Below are positions 12,901-24,100 of a stretch of 64,000 nucleotides of DNA, piece after piece. Within the stretch, counting starts at the first letter, position 1. Each line of letters opens with the position of its first letter. The stretch comes from Trochalopteron elliotii (taxonomy: Eukaryota > Chordata > Aves > Passeriformes > Leiothrichidae). The notes under the pieces are model-generated. The model saw only the letters and a list, made by a program, of their open reading frames with translations. It ran no database searches and had not been told where the DNA came from. Position numbers and translations under genes: made by a program. The DNA is taken from assembly GCA_024734555.1 (NCBI GenBank), contig JANPWX010000026.1:4775741-4839740 (forward strand). The letters run 5' to 3'.

Positions 12901-13254
12901 ATTGCTGCCATAAGTTGTGAAAATGTGAGTAAAGGGCATGGGCACTTGAAATGAGAAGGCCAGGGGTTTAGGATAGACTTCATTGCATTCACCAACACCA
13001 CACAGGAATGCAGAAGGATCCTTGTGGTTACCTTTCATGATTTCCTGCATAAAATAATTTGTTTTATTTTCATGTTGTATTGAAGAGCTGTTTAACAAAC
13101 GTGTTTTCTTTCTCCCCATATGTTAAGCAATCAAGTTAAGCAATCCCTCAAAGATCTCTTAAATGTAAATAATAAGGACAATGTGTCCATTGGGCATATT
13201 TTTCTATTTTTTGTCCTTGTTATGATACTTCTCTGAGCACTCAGGTGTTGGAAC
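9995..13254 (+). other. FBXW7: FBXW7 intron, no further gene recognised
   Basis: AT-rich intronic DNA. A 112-codon open frame on the - strand (11572-11910) overlaps open frames on the + strand and matches no family I know. The region about 11620-11930 is somewhat more GC-rich than its surroundings and may be an old unrecognised repeat. Otherwise nothing beyond short A and T runs. Confidence 0.6.
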
Positions 13255-14216
13255 ATTTGTCTTGAATCATAGATGTCTTTATATCTTGATCAACAATCTG
13301 GATGAGGGGATTGAGTGCACCCTCAGTCAGTTTGCAGGTGACATCAAGTTGGGTGTGTTGTGGAGGGCTGGAAGGCTCCACAGAGGGGTCTGGACAGGCT
13401 GGGTTATGGGCCAAGGCGAACTGTATGAGGCTCAACAAGGCCAAATGCCAGATCCTGCTCTTGGCTCACGTCAGCCACATACAGTGCTACAGCCTTGGGC
13501 AGACTGGCTGGAAAGCTGCCCAGCAGAAAAGGAGCTGGGGGTGCTGCTGGAGAGCAACTGAACATGAGCCAGGGTGTGCCCAGGTGTCCAAGAAGGCCAA
13601 TGGCATCCTGGCCTGTGTCAGCAATAGTGTGACCAGCAGGACCAGGGCAGTGACTGTCCCCCTGTGCTCGGCACTGGTGATGCCACAGCTCAAATCCTCT
13701 GTGCAGTTCTGGCCCTCACTACAAGAAGGACATTGAGGTGCTGTGGAGAGTCCAGGGAAGGGCAATGAGGTTGGTGAAGGGTCTGGAGCACAAGTCCTGT
13801 GAGGAGCAGCTGAGAGAGCTGGTGTTGTTTTGCCCAGAGGAGGCTCAGGAGAGACCTTATTACTGTCTACCAATACCTGAAAGGAGGCTGTAGCCAGGTG
13901 AGGGTTGGCCTCTTCTCCCAGGTAATAAGCAATAGGACAAGAGGAATTGGTCTGAAGTTGCACTAGGGGAGATTTAGATTGGATATTAGGATACACTCCT
14001 TCTGGAAAGGGGTTGTCAAACACTGGAACAGGCTCCTCAAGGAGGTAATTGAGTTACCATCCTTGGAGGTATTTAAAAGACATGTGGATGTAGCACTTAG
14101 GGGCATGGTTTAGTGTTTGACTTGTAGTAGTGTTGGATTAATGGTTGGACTTGATCTTATGAGACCTTTTCCAAAGAATTCCAAATTTCCAAAGAATTCC
14201 AAGTAATTCTATGATA
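13255..14216 (+). mobile_element. CR1 LINE 3' fragment with decayed reverse-transcriptase frame
   Basis: The fragment starts in the distal reverse-transcriptase region: ILINNLDEGIECTLSQFAGD corresponds to the CR1 motif around INDLDEGIECTLSKFADD, with the catalytic-region pattern altered. Further matches are KKANGIL, the SALV box and the ERLREL-type block, in more than one frame, so it is frameshifted and dead. The 3' end carries CR1-typical text (GAGGTATTTAAAAGACATGT, GGTTGGACTTGAT) and ends with a TAATTCTATGAT-type tail. A direct duplication of about 17 nt built on TTCCAAAGAATTCC sits just before the tail. It is 5'-truncated, as CR1 copies usually are. The open frames on both strands here (13262-13561, 13302-13736, - strand 13487-14023) are remnants or shadows of this element. 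Confidence 0.92.
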
Positions 14217-16444
14217 TCAGAACTACAATTAAAACTCAGTAGCAGCTGTGCCAAGGACAGTTAAAATTTTTTTATGCAATGCATTTACCTATTTATATAT
14301 CAGATAACTGCATGCATTGGGATTTCATGTTTGACTGATTTGTCTAGTATGACGCAAGCCTTTTTCAGAGAGCTTTGTGTTCTGTAAGGTTGGCCTATGT
14401 CCTTTGTACCTACAGAACTGATGCTCACTTATATTGAAGTGACTGGAGTTTTCTCACATGTCAGATCCTTTACTGTTTTTTTAATTTTTACTCCAGTTGA
14501 TCTGTGTCTTGTCAAATCTGTTTTAAAAATACTAAATAGCACAAAAGGGCAAAGTAAATATATATAGCAATCTGACAAAAACCTGTTCTCGATGCTGATT
14601 CTTCCATGATTGCACTGTATTTGTGGTATCCATTTCCAGTGCTCTGTGATGACTTTGTATTAATCGAGGTCTGTTGGGTAACAATTAACCACAACATAAG
14701 CAAACAAATACTCTTACATCCCATATTTCATAGCAACTGCACTTAAATGCTTTTATCCCTCTACATGTGGGATTCTGGGACAAGATGCAATGGAAGGACA
14801 AAAATGTATTATTGGCAGTTGCCATCACTGTGATATAGCTTATGCAAATTATCATTTTTGCTTACTTGAGATTTAAATTGTTTGTCTACCTGTGCTCATG
14901 CTCGTGAAATTGTAGTACTAGCAGACATATCGTGCCAGCAATATTTTATGTTTATCAAAATTGGTTTTTATGACAGAGGTGATACCAGCCTGATTTTGTG
15001 GAAGAAAATATCAATGCTATAATCCTATTTTATGTCAACCAATGCATTATTTTCTCTTGTACTGACACCTAGATTTCACCATAGCGTTATTTAGGTTGCA
15101 CTCTGTTTGCTTTTCCAAGTTTTCTTTCCTGTAAATCATTATGCTTATTTGGTATTTTTTAAATATTTTGATTGTTCTAATTCTTAAAAATACTTTGATC
15201 ATAATACATACAATCTTTAACTTGTTCCAGTTTTTTTGTCTTTGTTTGCATAACTGTTCCTGTAACTCACAGTTTCATAGTTTTTAAATATTAATGACTT
15301 CAATATACTTAAATATTTTGGTTTTAATTGATGGGTTTTGTTCCCATTAAGATGAGTTGTTTATCTTGAACTCCTGCAAGCTTTTCATATTTAGAGGAGC
15401 ACTGGCTTCTTGATTATCTTAGAAATTTTTAGAAATGTTTCTAAACAGCTGCAGTAATTTACAGGTTCAATCATCTCTGGTTTGGGTTTAACAGGGAATT
15501 GATTTTGTGGAGCAAATGTCATGATCACTTGTATGCAACCTCCTACGAATTTAAGTTTGTTCAATTAGTTTTTATTTATCTAAAATTCAACATCACATAA
15601 TACTTCTAATATGAAATGTCTCTAATGTCGAAGCCACCTCAGTTAGGAAATAACAACTTTAAAAAAAAATTTAAACACATGAATTCATGAAAAGCATTAG
15701 CTGCATTATTTCCAGCAAATATTGGCACAGATTTCTATGGTGTAGGCAAAATAGCTACTTGATATCAGGCTAACAGGAGTGAAACGTATTATGTAAGGAC
15801 CTGAATTTTAAAATCTAAGTGAGCAGCTAGAGCAGGAAGGTTGTTAGCTCGTGCATAGCCATTTTTCTTGCTTGGGACAAAAGAAAACACTTTTGTCTGC
15901 TCTGCTTGTCTGGAGGGATTTCTGAAGGAGTGTTTGAGTGCATTTACATGAGACGCTTTATCCTTCTGGATAACAGGCACTGTTCAACAGGAATCTTTGC
16001 AACGGCCTCCACTTACTTGGACATTTATTTCCTTTTCTTCTATTATGGCTGTCATAAAACTTGCAAATTAGGTTATATGAATGTGAAATGTTACTTCTGT
16101 GTTAACTATTTGGATTGTGATGGTGACTTCTCATAAGGGGTCAGGCATTCGTGCGTGCAGAACCCTCCAGTAACTTCATTAATTAGTCTCCTCTTCAGAT
16201 GCAGGTTTGCTTGTTGCAGAATTATGGATTGTGATTGTTTTGTTGGTTGTCAGAGCTTCCAGGGAAACAGAAAACAGATTAGCTAAAATAAAGATGAAAA
16301 ATTATTGTATAGTTGCATCTGCAACCACAAAACCCACTTTGATACCCTTTGAGAAGTTGTCATATTTTAGCATTTGCATCATTACTAAAGGTAATAAGAT
16401 TTTTTTTTAAAGGATACATTTAATACATAATATATATTACTAAC
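14217..16444 (+). other. FBXW7: FBXW7 intron, no gene recognised
   Basis: AT-rich, with only short open frames and no repeat family I could name. Nothing further seen. Confidence 0.6.
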
Positions 16445-16560
16445 TGTCCTGGTTTAGGACAAATTAGGGGAAGGTCTCCAGAAGGAGCCCCCCAGAAAAC
16501 AAACCTCCACCACCCCTTCCAGTGGTAAAGGCTGAGAAGCAGCCTGAGAAGTTTAATTTT
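16445..16560 (+). mobile_element. Probable endogenous-retrovirus LTR fragment
   Basis: It begins TGTCCTGGTTTAGGACAAAT, with the terminal TG expected of an LTR, followed by text rich in C and G (GGAGCCCCCCAGAAAAC, CCTCCACCACCCC) that stands out from the flanking AT-rich DNA and resembles LTR starts familiar from passerine genomes. I could not define the 3' end, a paired LTR, a primer-binding site or a target-site duplication, so it is treated as a solo or truncated LTR. No retroviral coding sequence is seen nearby. The boundary at 16560 is approximate; the element could extend to about 16950. Confidence 0.5.
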
Positions 16561-17849
16561 CATGTAAAATCAGTGTACTTTGATTGCAGCATCCTCTACC
16601 ATAATTTATACCATACTATCCATTTGGCTGTAAGTCACAAGAGGGAGTGTGTGTAAGTAATGGAGCTGTTCAGGAGTGCCTCTTCTTGGTTGTTTGCTGA
16701 CATGGGAGAGTGGAGAGAGGGAAGATGCAGCAGATAAGCTGGATTAATTTGGGTAGGGCTGGAAGAGGATGTGCCACAGGAAAACCTGTCCCTTGGAACT
16801 TAAATACCCATCGCCAGTTCTGAAACAATCTAAAGCCCTGCTCATATACAGAGCTTTCAGCTCTCAAATAGTGCAGGCTGCAGCAGAGTTTTTTGCTGCA
16901 GGTGCCTGGTCTCAGTTTGTATGTAGAGCCGCAGAGATAAGAAGGATTTATTTTTTTTAGGGCGGTTTGGCTTTGTGTGGAAAGACAGCATTAATTTTTT
17001 AAACTGAGGAAACCTAAGATTGCACTGGGTACTTTGTGCAAATGTGAAGTGAAAAGGACTGACTCCTGTGCGAAATTGCTGCTCTGCAGTTACTGTCAGA
17101 ATTATTGATAGACTAAAAGCAGGATAGGAGAATAAGGGGGAATCAAAGATGATTACAGAAATGCTGATCCTTGGAAGCAGATTTTTTTTGTGTGTGTGTA
17201 CTGGCAGTACGTGGAATTAGGCAAAAGTTGCAGTGTGTGTAGGTGGAGGGAGGTTTGTGCATGTTAATAATTTTTTTCCTTCTCTGAGCAGCAGAGGGGG
17301 CTGCTATTGCTTTGCTGCAGCCCTATGGAGACTTGTGCAGTGTTCTTTGCAAAGGTTTTCCTTGCTCCTGCAGCTAAAAGCCTGAAGCATGTTTAAGTAT
17401 AGGGAATAAATGTAACTGGAACAGAAGGATTCAGTATTTTTTATTTGTCAAGAAATACGTTTCCAGTATAGGAAATGATGTAGGAATATTTCCTTTAAAA
17501 GAACAAGTATTAAACTTGTTTGCAGATAGCTCGTGTGATGAGAATGCAATGTATAGTTCTCTGCTCTGAGTACACGGGAGAAAGAGAAAAAACTTCATAC
17601 TACAAAAAGAGATTAATTTTTTGCCTTTTTTTTTTTGCAAGGATCACATGCAAGGTATATAGATTCTTCATGCCTTTCAGTTAATACTTTCAAGGGTTTT
17701 AAACTAAGTAATAACTTGCCTAAAGCTGTGTCAGAAAGGCTACACAAAAATTGTTCTAATTGTTGAAAAAAGGCAACAAAAAAGCATTGACAGTTTTTCA
17801 GTTTTTTTCTTTTTTCCTCTTGCTTCTTCCTATGATTTTATTTTTTAAT
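16561..17849 (+). other. FBXW7: FBXW7 intron, possible LTR continuation then unique sequence
   Basis: From 16660 to about 16950 the sequence stays mixed-composition and could belong to the LTR-like element upstream. Beyond that it is AT-rich with T-runs near 17630 and 17800. No coding exon recognised. Confidence 0.45.
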
Positions 17850-18184
17850 TGAGAGGGATCTTGTCAAGGCATACAAATGCTTTAAGGGCAGCTGTTCAGA
17901 TATTGGGGCCAGATTCTTATTCACTGGTGCCCAGGGACAGAATAAGGGGCGATGAGCACAAACAGAAACACAGGAAGTTACATCTGAAAATGAGGAAAAA
18001 CTTTATTTTGAGGGTGACAGCACTGGGAACAGGCTGTCCAGAGAACCTGTGGAGTCTCCTTCTGTGGAAACACTCAAAACTTGCTTGGACATAATCCTGT
18101 GTAACCTGCTCCAGGTGAACCTGCTTTAGCAGGAAATTGGACTAGATGATCTCCAGAGGTCTCTTTTAAAGATTCTGTGATTCA
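17850..18184 (+). mobile_element. CR1 LINE 3' fragment
   Basis: The + strand reads through the terminal part of the CR1 coding region: VPRDRIRGDEHKQKHRKLHL matches the usual 'RGNGHKLKHRRF' block, followed by RKNFILRVTALGTGCPENLW. The noncoding tail follows, with GGACTAGATGATCTCCAGAG and the diagnostic end ATTCTGTGATTC. The tail differs from the copy near 13255 (TTCTGTGATTC versus TTCTATGAT, and different sequence before it), so these are two subfamilies. It is strongly 5'-truncated. Confidence 0.92.
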
Positions 18185-21100
18185 TAACTCCCAGTTGGAA
18201 TTATTTTTGCTTTACCATGACAAGTTTTGTTGTTTACAAAGCAAGTTTCGTTGTTTTAAAATATATTTTCTTTTTTACTTTTCTGATACAGAGCCTTGTT
18301 TTTTGTGTTGGGTGGTAATAACTGTAGAAATATTCATACTTGGAGATTAATATAAATCAACACTTCTAACCTTTGATTTCTTTCTCATTTATATTCCCCA
18401 TAGTTTAGTGCTAATCATTCCAAGCATGCAGGATCATTTGAAAAGGTTACACACCTGTCATTAGATGTAGTTTGTTAAATATTTAAGCATCCATGGAAGG
18501 AATGCAGATTCTTTGTTTCTCTGTAGATAGCAAATTACTTCTCCAACTTTAGTAACCTGCAGCATGCTTTCTTTACGAATACCAGTGCTTTGTTTGAAAA
18601 GTACTTTTTACTTACTGTGCTTTCACTTGGCTGTGTTAATTTATTTCATTTGCTGCTCAAGGTTCGTAGAGGTTTAGCTGTACTTTTGCATTTTCTAGGT
18701 AGAATTTTCCTACACCTTCACTTTACATAAAACCAATGTGTTACATAGTTGCTGCTCTGCTAATTTTTCCTACTCTGTAAGTGGATCTTCAAGTGGATCT
18801 TCTTTGCTAATAGATATGTGGGCTATCTTTGTAGTAATGTGGTTATTACTAATAGAGTTTGTGGCTTATTTAAGAACTTTTCTATCTAGTTCAGCTTTCT
18901 CATGCAAAGTTCTTGAAAGACTTAGGAATTAAATTTGATTGTTATGTTAACGTGTCATAGTCAAATTAAAGGAATTTATGATAAATTCTAGGGTTTTTTT
19001 CCTTTATGTAGGGTATCTTACCCCTTTTCAGTATGATTTTTACAAATATTGCAACAATTAAAGGACAGTTCTAATATATAATTTGTGAAGTAAGTAATTC
19101 TACATAGTGAATAAAATCAAGAATCTTAGTGCCTGGGAAGGAAGGAAGGTAGTTTAACGGAAAACATTGATCCTGACAGTTTGGGTCATAGTTTGGACTA
19201 CAAAATTCTATTTAATAAGTAGATTTTAATTGATTTTGTCTTTTCCCTTTACTGCAGAAAGTTGTGCTTTTTTTTTTTTTAATGTGGGAAGAGGTAGTGC
19301 TGATTTAGTTTCTCATTACAGCATTTGCTTACTAGACTGAAGTCCTAGCTGAGTAAGACAAGCAATTTTCTGCTTCTATGCCAATAATTGAGGTCAGTCT
19401 TTAAACTCCAGGCAAGGGATTCGCCTCAGCGAGGCATACTGGAAAATAAATGTACTGAGCTTTGGATTGTGCCAATTTACTCTGTAGAGGCATCTGTCAA
19501 TACACGATTACCCTTTCTTTGCAGTAAAGCCTACGTCAGGGCATACACCTTCCACTTCCTGGTGGTTCTTACCAGACATGTCTGGTATGTTCTCCTGAAG
19601 ATCCATGTGACTCTTCTGTAGCTGTGTTGGTTGGTTGGTCAGTTTTCTAAAGTAGGAAAGTTGCCTGCCACCTTGAGCAAGGGGGGTACAGAAACAGGGT
19701 AAATACTTGAGTTGTCCTTTGGTTGCTTGGCTTAGGCATTGCTCTCTAAAGGTAAATATTGGGGAGGTACTTGCATATATTGCTCAAACTTCCATATCAG
19801 TTTATTTTATGTAGAATAAATTAAATTGGCACCTTCAGGATAACTACCTGAAGCAGCATCTTGTTGTCTCACACTTTTTCATAGACTTTGTAATCAATGT
19901 TGGTTCAGCACCCATGTGGTTTTTGCTCTGCATCTTTGTTATCAAAATGAAAATGAGCTTTTTTTTTTTTTTTTCAAAGGAAAGGGAAAAAAGTGCAGTG
20001 GTACTTTTTCAACTCAACGTTTATATGACAACAATATTACGAAGTAGAAATCATGCAAATGTGCTTCAGAATCCTTTCAGTGTACTCGCTCTGTAGGGAT
20101 ATGTGACTTGTCTAACAAATGCTTTTGGGAGCTCTGCCCCACTTAAATATGCCATTTGTTGCTTTCGTTGTTCTTGACTATGTGGCGCGTGGTATTGCCT
20201 GATGTGATCATTAGCCCAAATATTTCCAGTCTGTAGTGATACAGCTGTATTTTCTTGAGCATTTATCAGTGGATGCTGTTGCCATGTCTGTTTTAAGCTG
20301 CTTCTCCTTTTGAAGCTTAGCTGAAGTTGGTATTACTAGTTATAAAACTTAATGGAAATGGTGAATTAAAATGTGAAGAAAGTAAAACTCTTGCTGGTTA
20401 GTTTTTTGGTTTTGTTGACACATCCTTTCCCAAATGGTTGTTAAATATTCTTTTAGCTATGAATTTGAAGTGTATGTTTAAAAAATATAAGTTATGATTA
20501 GTAAACTTCTTGCATTTGCTGATGTTTATACTTATAAAATCATGGGATCTGAAATTAGCTTAGGGAGCTGGAGGACTAGAAATTGATCTGAATACCAAAA
20601 TTAACACCTGCTGCAGGACTAACATTTTTTCCTGATATGTTTCTCACTCAGAGCTGTTTTGCAAATTACAGTATATCCTTTATTTCTGTAGTACTTTTCA
20701 TTATCTGCACAACATGTGGCTATTCAGCAGACTGTGCACAGTGAAGGAATTTACATACCTTTATAAATTCTTGAGTATAAGGAGAGAAACCAGACAATGT
20801 CAATTTCTCTGTTTAATGATTTCTGAACAGGCAGAATGCTTAAAAACAAAATTTCCAAGCTGTCTTAGCAAATGTTTGAACAGTCAGCATCTAATGTCCA
20901 TCCACAAAAGATGATTTTTGACATATGACCTGTTCTTCTTTGCTGGTGCTGGGTGTCTCATCTGTGCATGCAGCTGTGCTTGTGTAGTAATGATATAGTG
21001 TGCATTTTGCGTAGACTTATTGATGAGCTGTTATGTTTTGTTTATGTGAATATTTTGCAGTTTGGTTTATTGGTGAAATTTCTATTATAAAAATCTCTGT

Positions 21101-24100
21101 AAATCCTAGAACAGGTGTTTGTATAAATGGTTCTTTTTGTCACAAGCATCTTCTCCCTTTTTTCCCATATTGTGGTTAATGAAGATGCTGTCTAAACTTT
21201 ATGCAAAATTTGTGAGACTTCTGCCCATTCTCTCCAGGCCAAACAAGTTCAGGATTTCACCAAATTATTATAAAACGTGTTTTATGTTAAAAAAAACTTC
21301 ACATGCCTTGACTCTGTATGGTATAATTTTAGATGTAATATTACATATAGTTAAGTTGTATTGAGATTTTAAGGGAGAAAATCATGAGTCCTTTTGGATA
21401 GATAGGTGTCTTGATCATAATCAGTGAAATACAAATGGAAAGCATTGCTGTTGGGCATCTTTTCTTCTGTGCTATTTCTCCTTTACTCTTCTTGCTAATT
21501 TCAAATTTTGTTTCATTAGTTTGTATCAAGAATTACTAAAGAAGTGCAGAGATTTCTATCCCAAATCAAGGTGGTCCACACTAACTATTTCTTTGTTAAA
21601 ACCTTACTTTTTTAAATCTTTGTTCTTACTAAAAGGTAATGTTTTCTACTGACTTTACTACCTGACCATATATTGCATAGTATGAAAGGAGTGAATTGTG
21701 ACTTTTAGTAATACTCAGTGTAATTCAGTCTTGGAAGACACTGGCTATACTTTTCAGCTGTGTCATGACATATTACTCGGTTAATGCTTATAAAATTTTA
21801 ATACATTAGTTCAATCCCTGGCCCCTCTGTGAAGTGGAAAATCTACTTATTGCCACCACAGATTGCCAGCAGGGATAAATTCCACCTTATTCATCATCAG
21901 AAGTCATCGCTACTTTCAAGTAAAGCATTAGCAACATTTCCTGTAAGTGCAAATCTCATTCTTACCCAGTCGATGTTTCAAAGTGGTCAGGAGACCCTTT
22001 GTTCTTCTCATTTAACTTATGGAGTGTCTCTTAAGGATGGCAGTTGCTGTGATCATTATTGGTCCAAGTATATTCAGTACTAAAAAAATTAAAAGACAAC
22101 AAATAACAAACGTTCTTTTTGCCAATGTCATAATTCATTCGGTTGTGATACCTTGGTCAGATTTTCTAGAACATGCAGAAAATAATTGATTTAATTAAAA
22201 TGAATATGTAGAAATAAAATAAAGTAAGTAGAAGTGACACAGCTAAATGGAAGAAATCGGACCAAAAATCATTCAGTATGGATCAGTTGTTCTTGCCAAA
22301 TGTAATAATGTTGTCCCTCGACTTTTAAGCTGGACTTCATCCAAAGCAAGGACACTTGGTGTTGGTACTCAGAGGCACTTACCCTTCTGCACAGTTTTTG
22401 GCTTTGGTGTAAACCGCTAGTATTCCATGCCCTAGAGCACGTATGCTGCACACTGGGTGTGCAGGTATTCCCATGTATTTGTTTTGGAGGACAGGCTGTT
22501 GACAGACCCTGACTCTTCCCGCATTGTGCCAGTCAGAATTTGGTGCTGGTGCACTGCATGTCTTTCTTGGCAGAGTTTAGTACCAGAGTGCCAATAAGCT
22601 CAAAGCTGGATTTGGTCAATAATACCAGTCAAGAATGCCAGCCCTTCCACATACTACCTGCTTTCTTCTGTGCTCTAAGCATTCTTCACTTCACATATCT
22701 TGAGCTTTATAAATAGCCTCACACCCCTTTGCAGTATGCTGTTACCAGCTGAAAAGGATTATGTAGCTTAATTTGGTGCTATCAAATGAATACCATTGTA
22801 ACAATCAGTTGTTGCATTTGTTGGATTTATGTGTATTTATGAGTATTTTACAGTGCTGGTAAGAAAAATAGTCTCATATCAAAAGAGGCCTTGAAAACCA
22901 TTTTGTTTCAAATATACAGACTATAATACTTTGCACTGTTGCACTGTTCAGCCTTTTATTTTGGCAGTTGTCAGTGTAGGTAATCCATAGAGTGTTGTCA
23001 GAATTTTTGATTTTTTTTTTAATGCTGAATAAACAGTCTTAGGACAGAATTTCACTACAGAAGAAAAGAATTGTTTAGGTGTGTAAGGTGGCGGAAATAT
23101 TTTTGATGTCTTTTTGACATTTTGGGGATTTATTGTGTTCCCATTTAATATGTAGAAAGAAAGGTCTAAGTCCAAGCCTCGTTTTTGTCAGTGCTTTTTG
23201 TACATTATTCAGAAACTGATAAACATGTTTAGAGTATTTTGGTACTGCTTCGTGCATTTTTGTGTGTGTAGGTATGTAAGTAGAGAATTTCTCATTTAAA
23301 GTGTTGCATTTTACATGCAAGTGTGATACAGTGATAAGAAAAACTGAATTTTGCAGTATGGAAAATAATTTTTCAGTTTCCTATCTTCCCTTGTCATAAA
23401 AGCAGGCTCCTTTACTAAAAAACCACCTGCTTTCCCTTCCCCCAACTTATCCTCAGCTGGGAATTTGACTTGCATTTTAATCCAGTGTTAAATATTGCAT
23501 GACTTCTCTACCTGTTGCAGTTCTTAATTCCTGTCTCAGCTTTATTTAAAGGTGCAAAACCAGCATAAATAAGTGGTCAGCAAATAAATTCCTGCAGAGC
23601 AGCTGTAGAAATTCTTTTTAACAGCTGTTGCAACACTGACTAGACTAAAGAGTTAAACTTGCTTATCCAACAAGTCATGTTAAAGCCAATGAGAACTAGG
23701 CAGACATTTCTGGAATATTTATAAAATGCAAGATGATGCAGCTGGATTTCTGTTGCATACCTGGAATGTTTTCTGAAATATTCACTGGAGAAATGAAGAC
23801 ACATGCTTTAAAGATAGTTTAGAAAAAAGTGATAGTAACAAGACACTGTAGCCTGGTAAATACAGTGATAAAGTTAAGGGACTTGTAGAGTAAAGACAGA
23901 TAATAGAGGCCTTCTGTTTTAATGGTTATGTAAGGTAGGCATTATTTTTTTAGATGCTCATGGTTAAGTATTTTTTTAATGTTATGATAGCATCATTAGT
24001 ATTGATACTGTATAGTCTTGTCAGTACGCATTTTACTAGGCAGTTTGTGTTGTTTTCCTAAACACTTGATGAGACCTTACAAAAAATTGCCTTGTGTGAA

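Noticed and set aside
13487..14023. 178-codon open frame on the - strand
   Set aside because: It lies entirely within the sense-oriented CR1 copy and is its antisense shadow.
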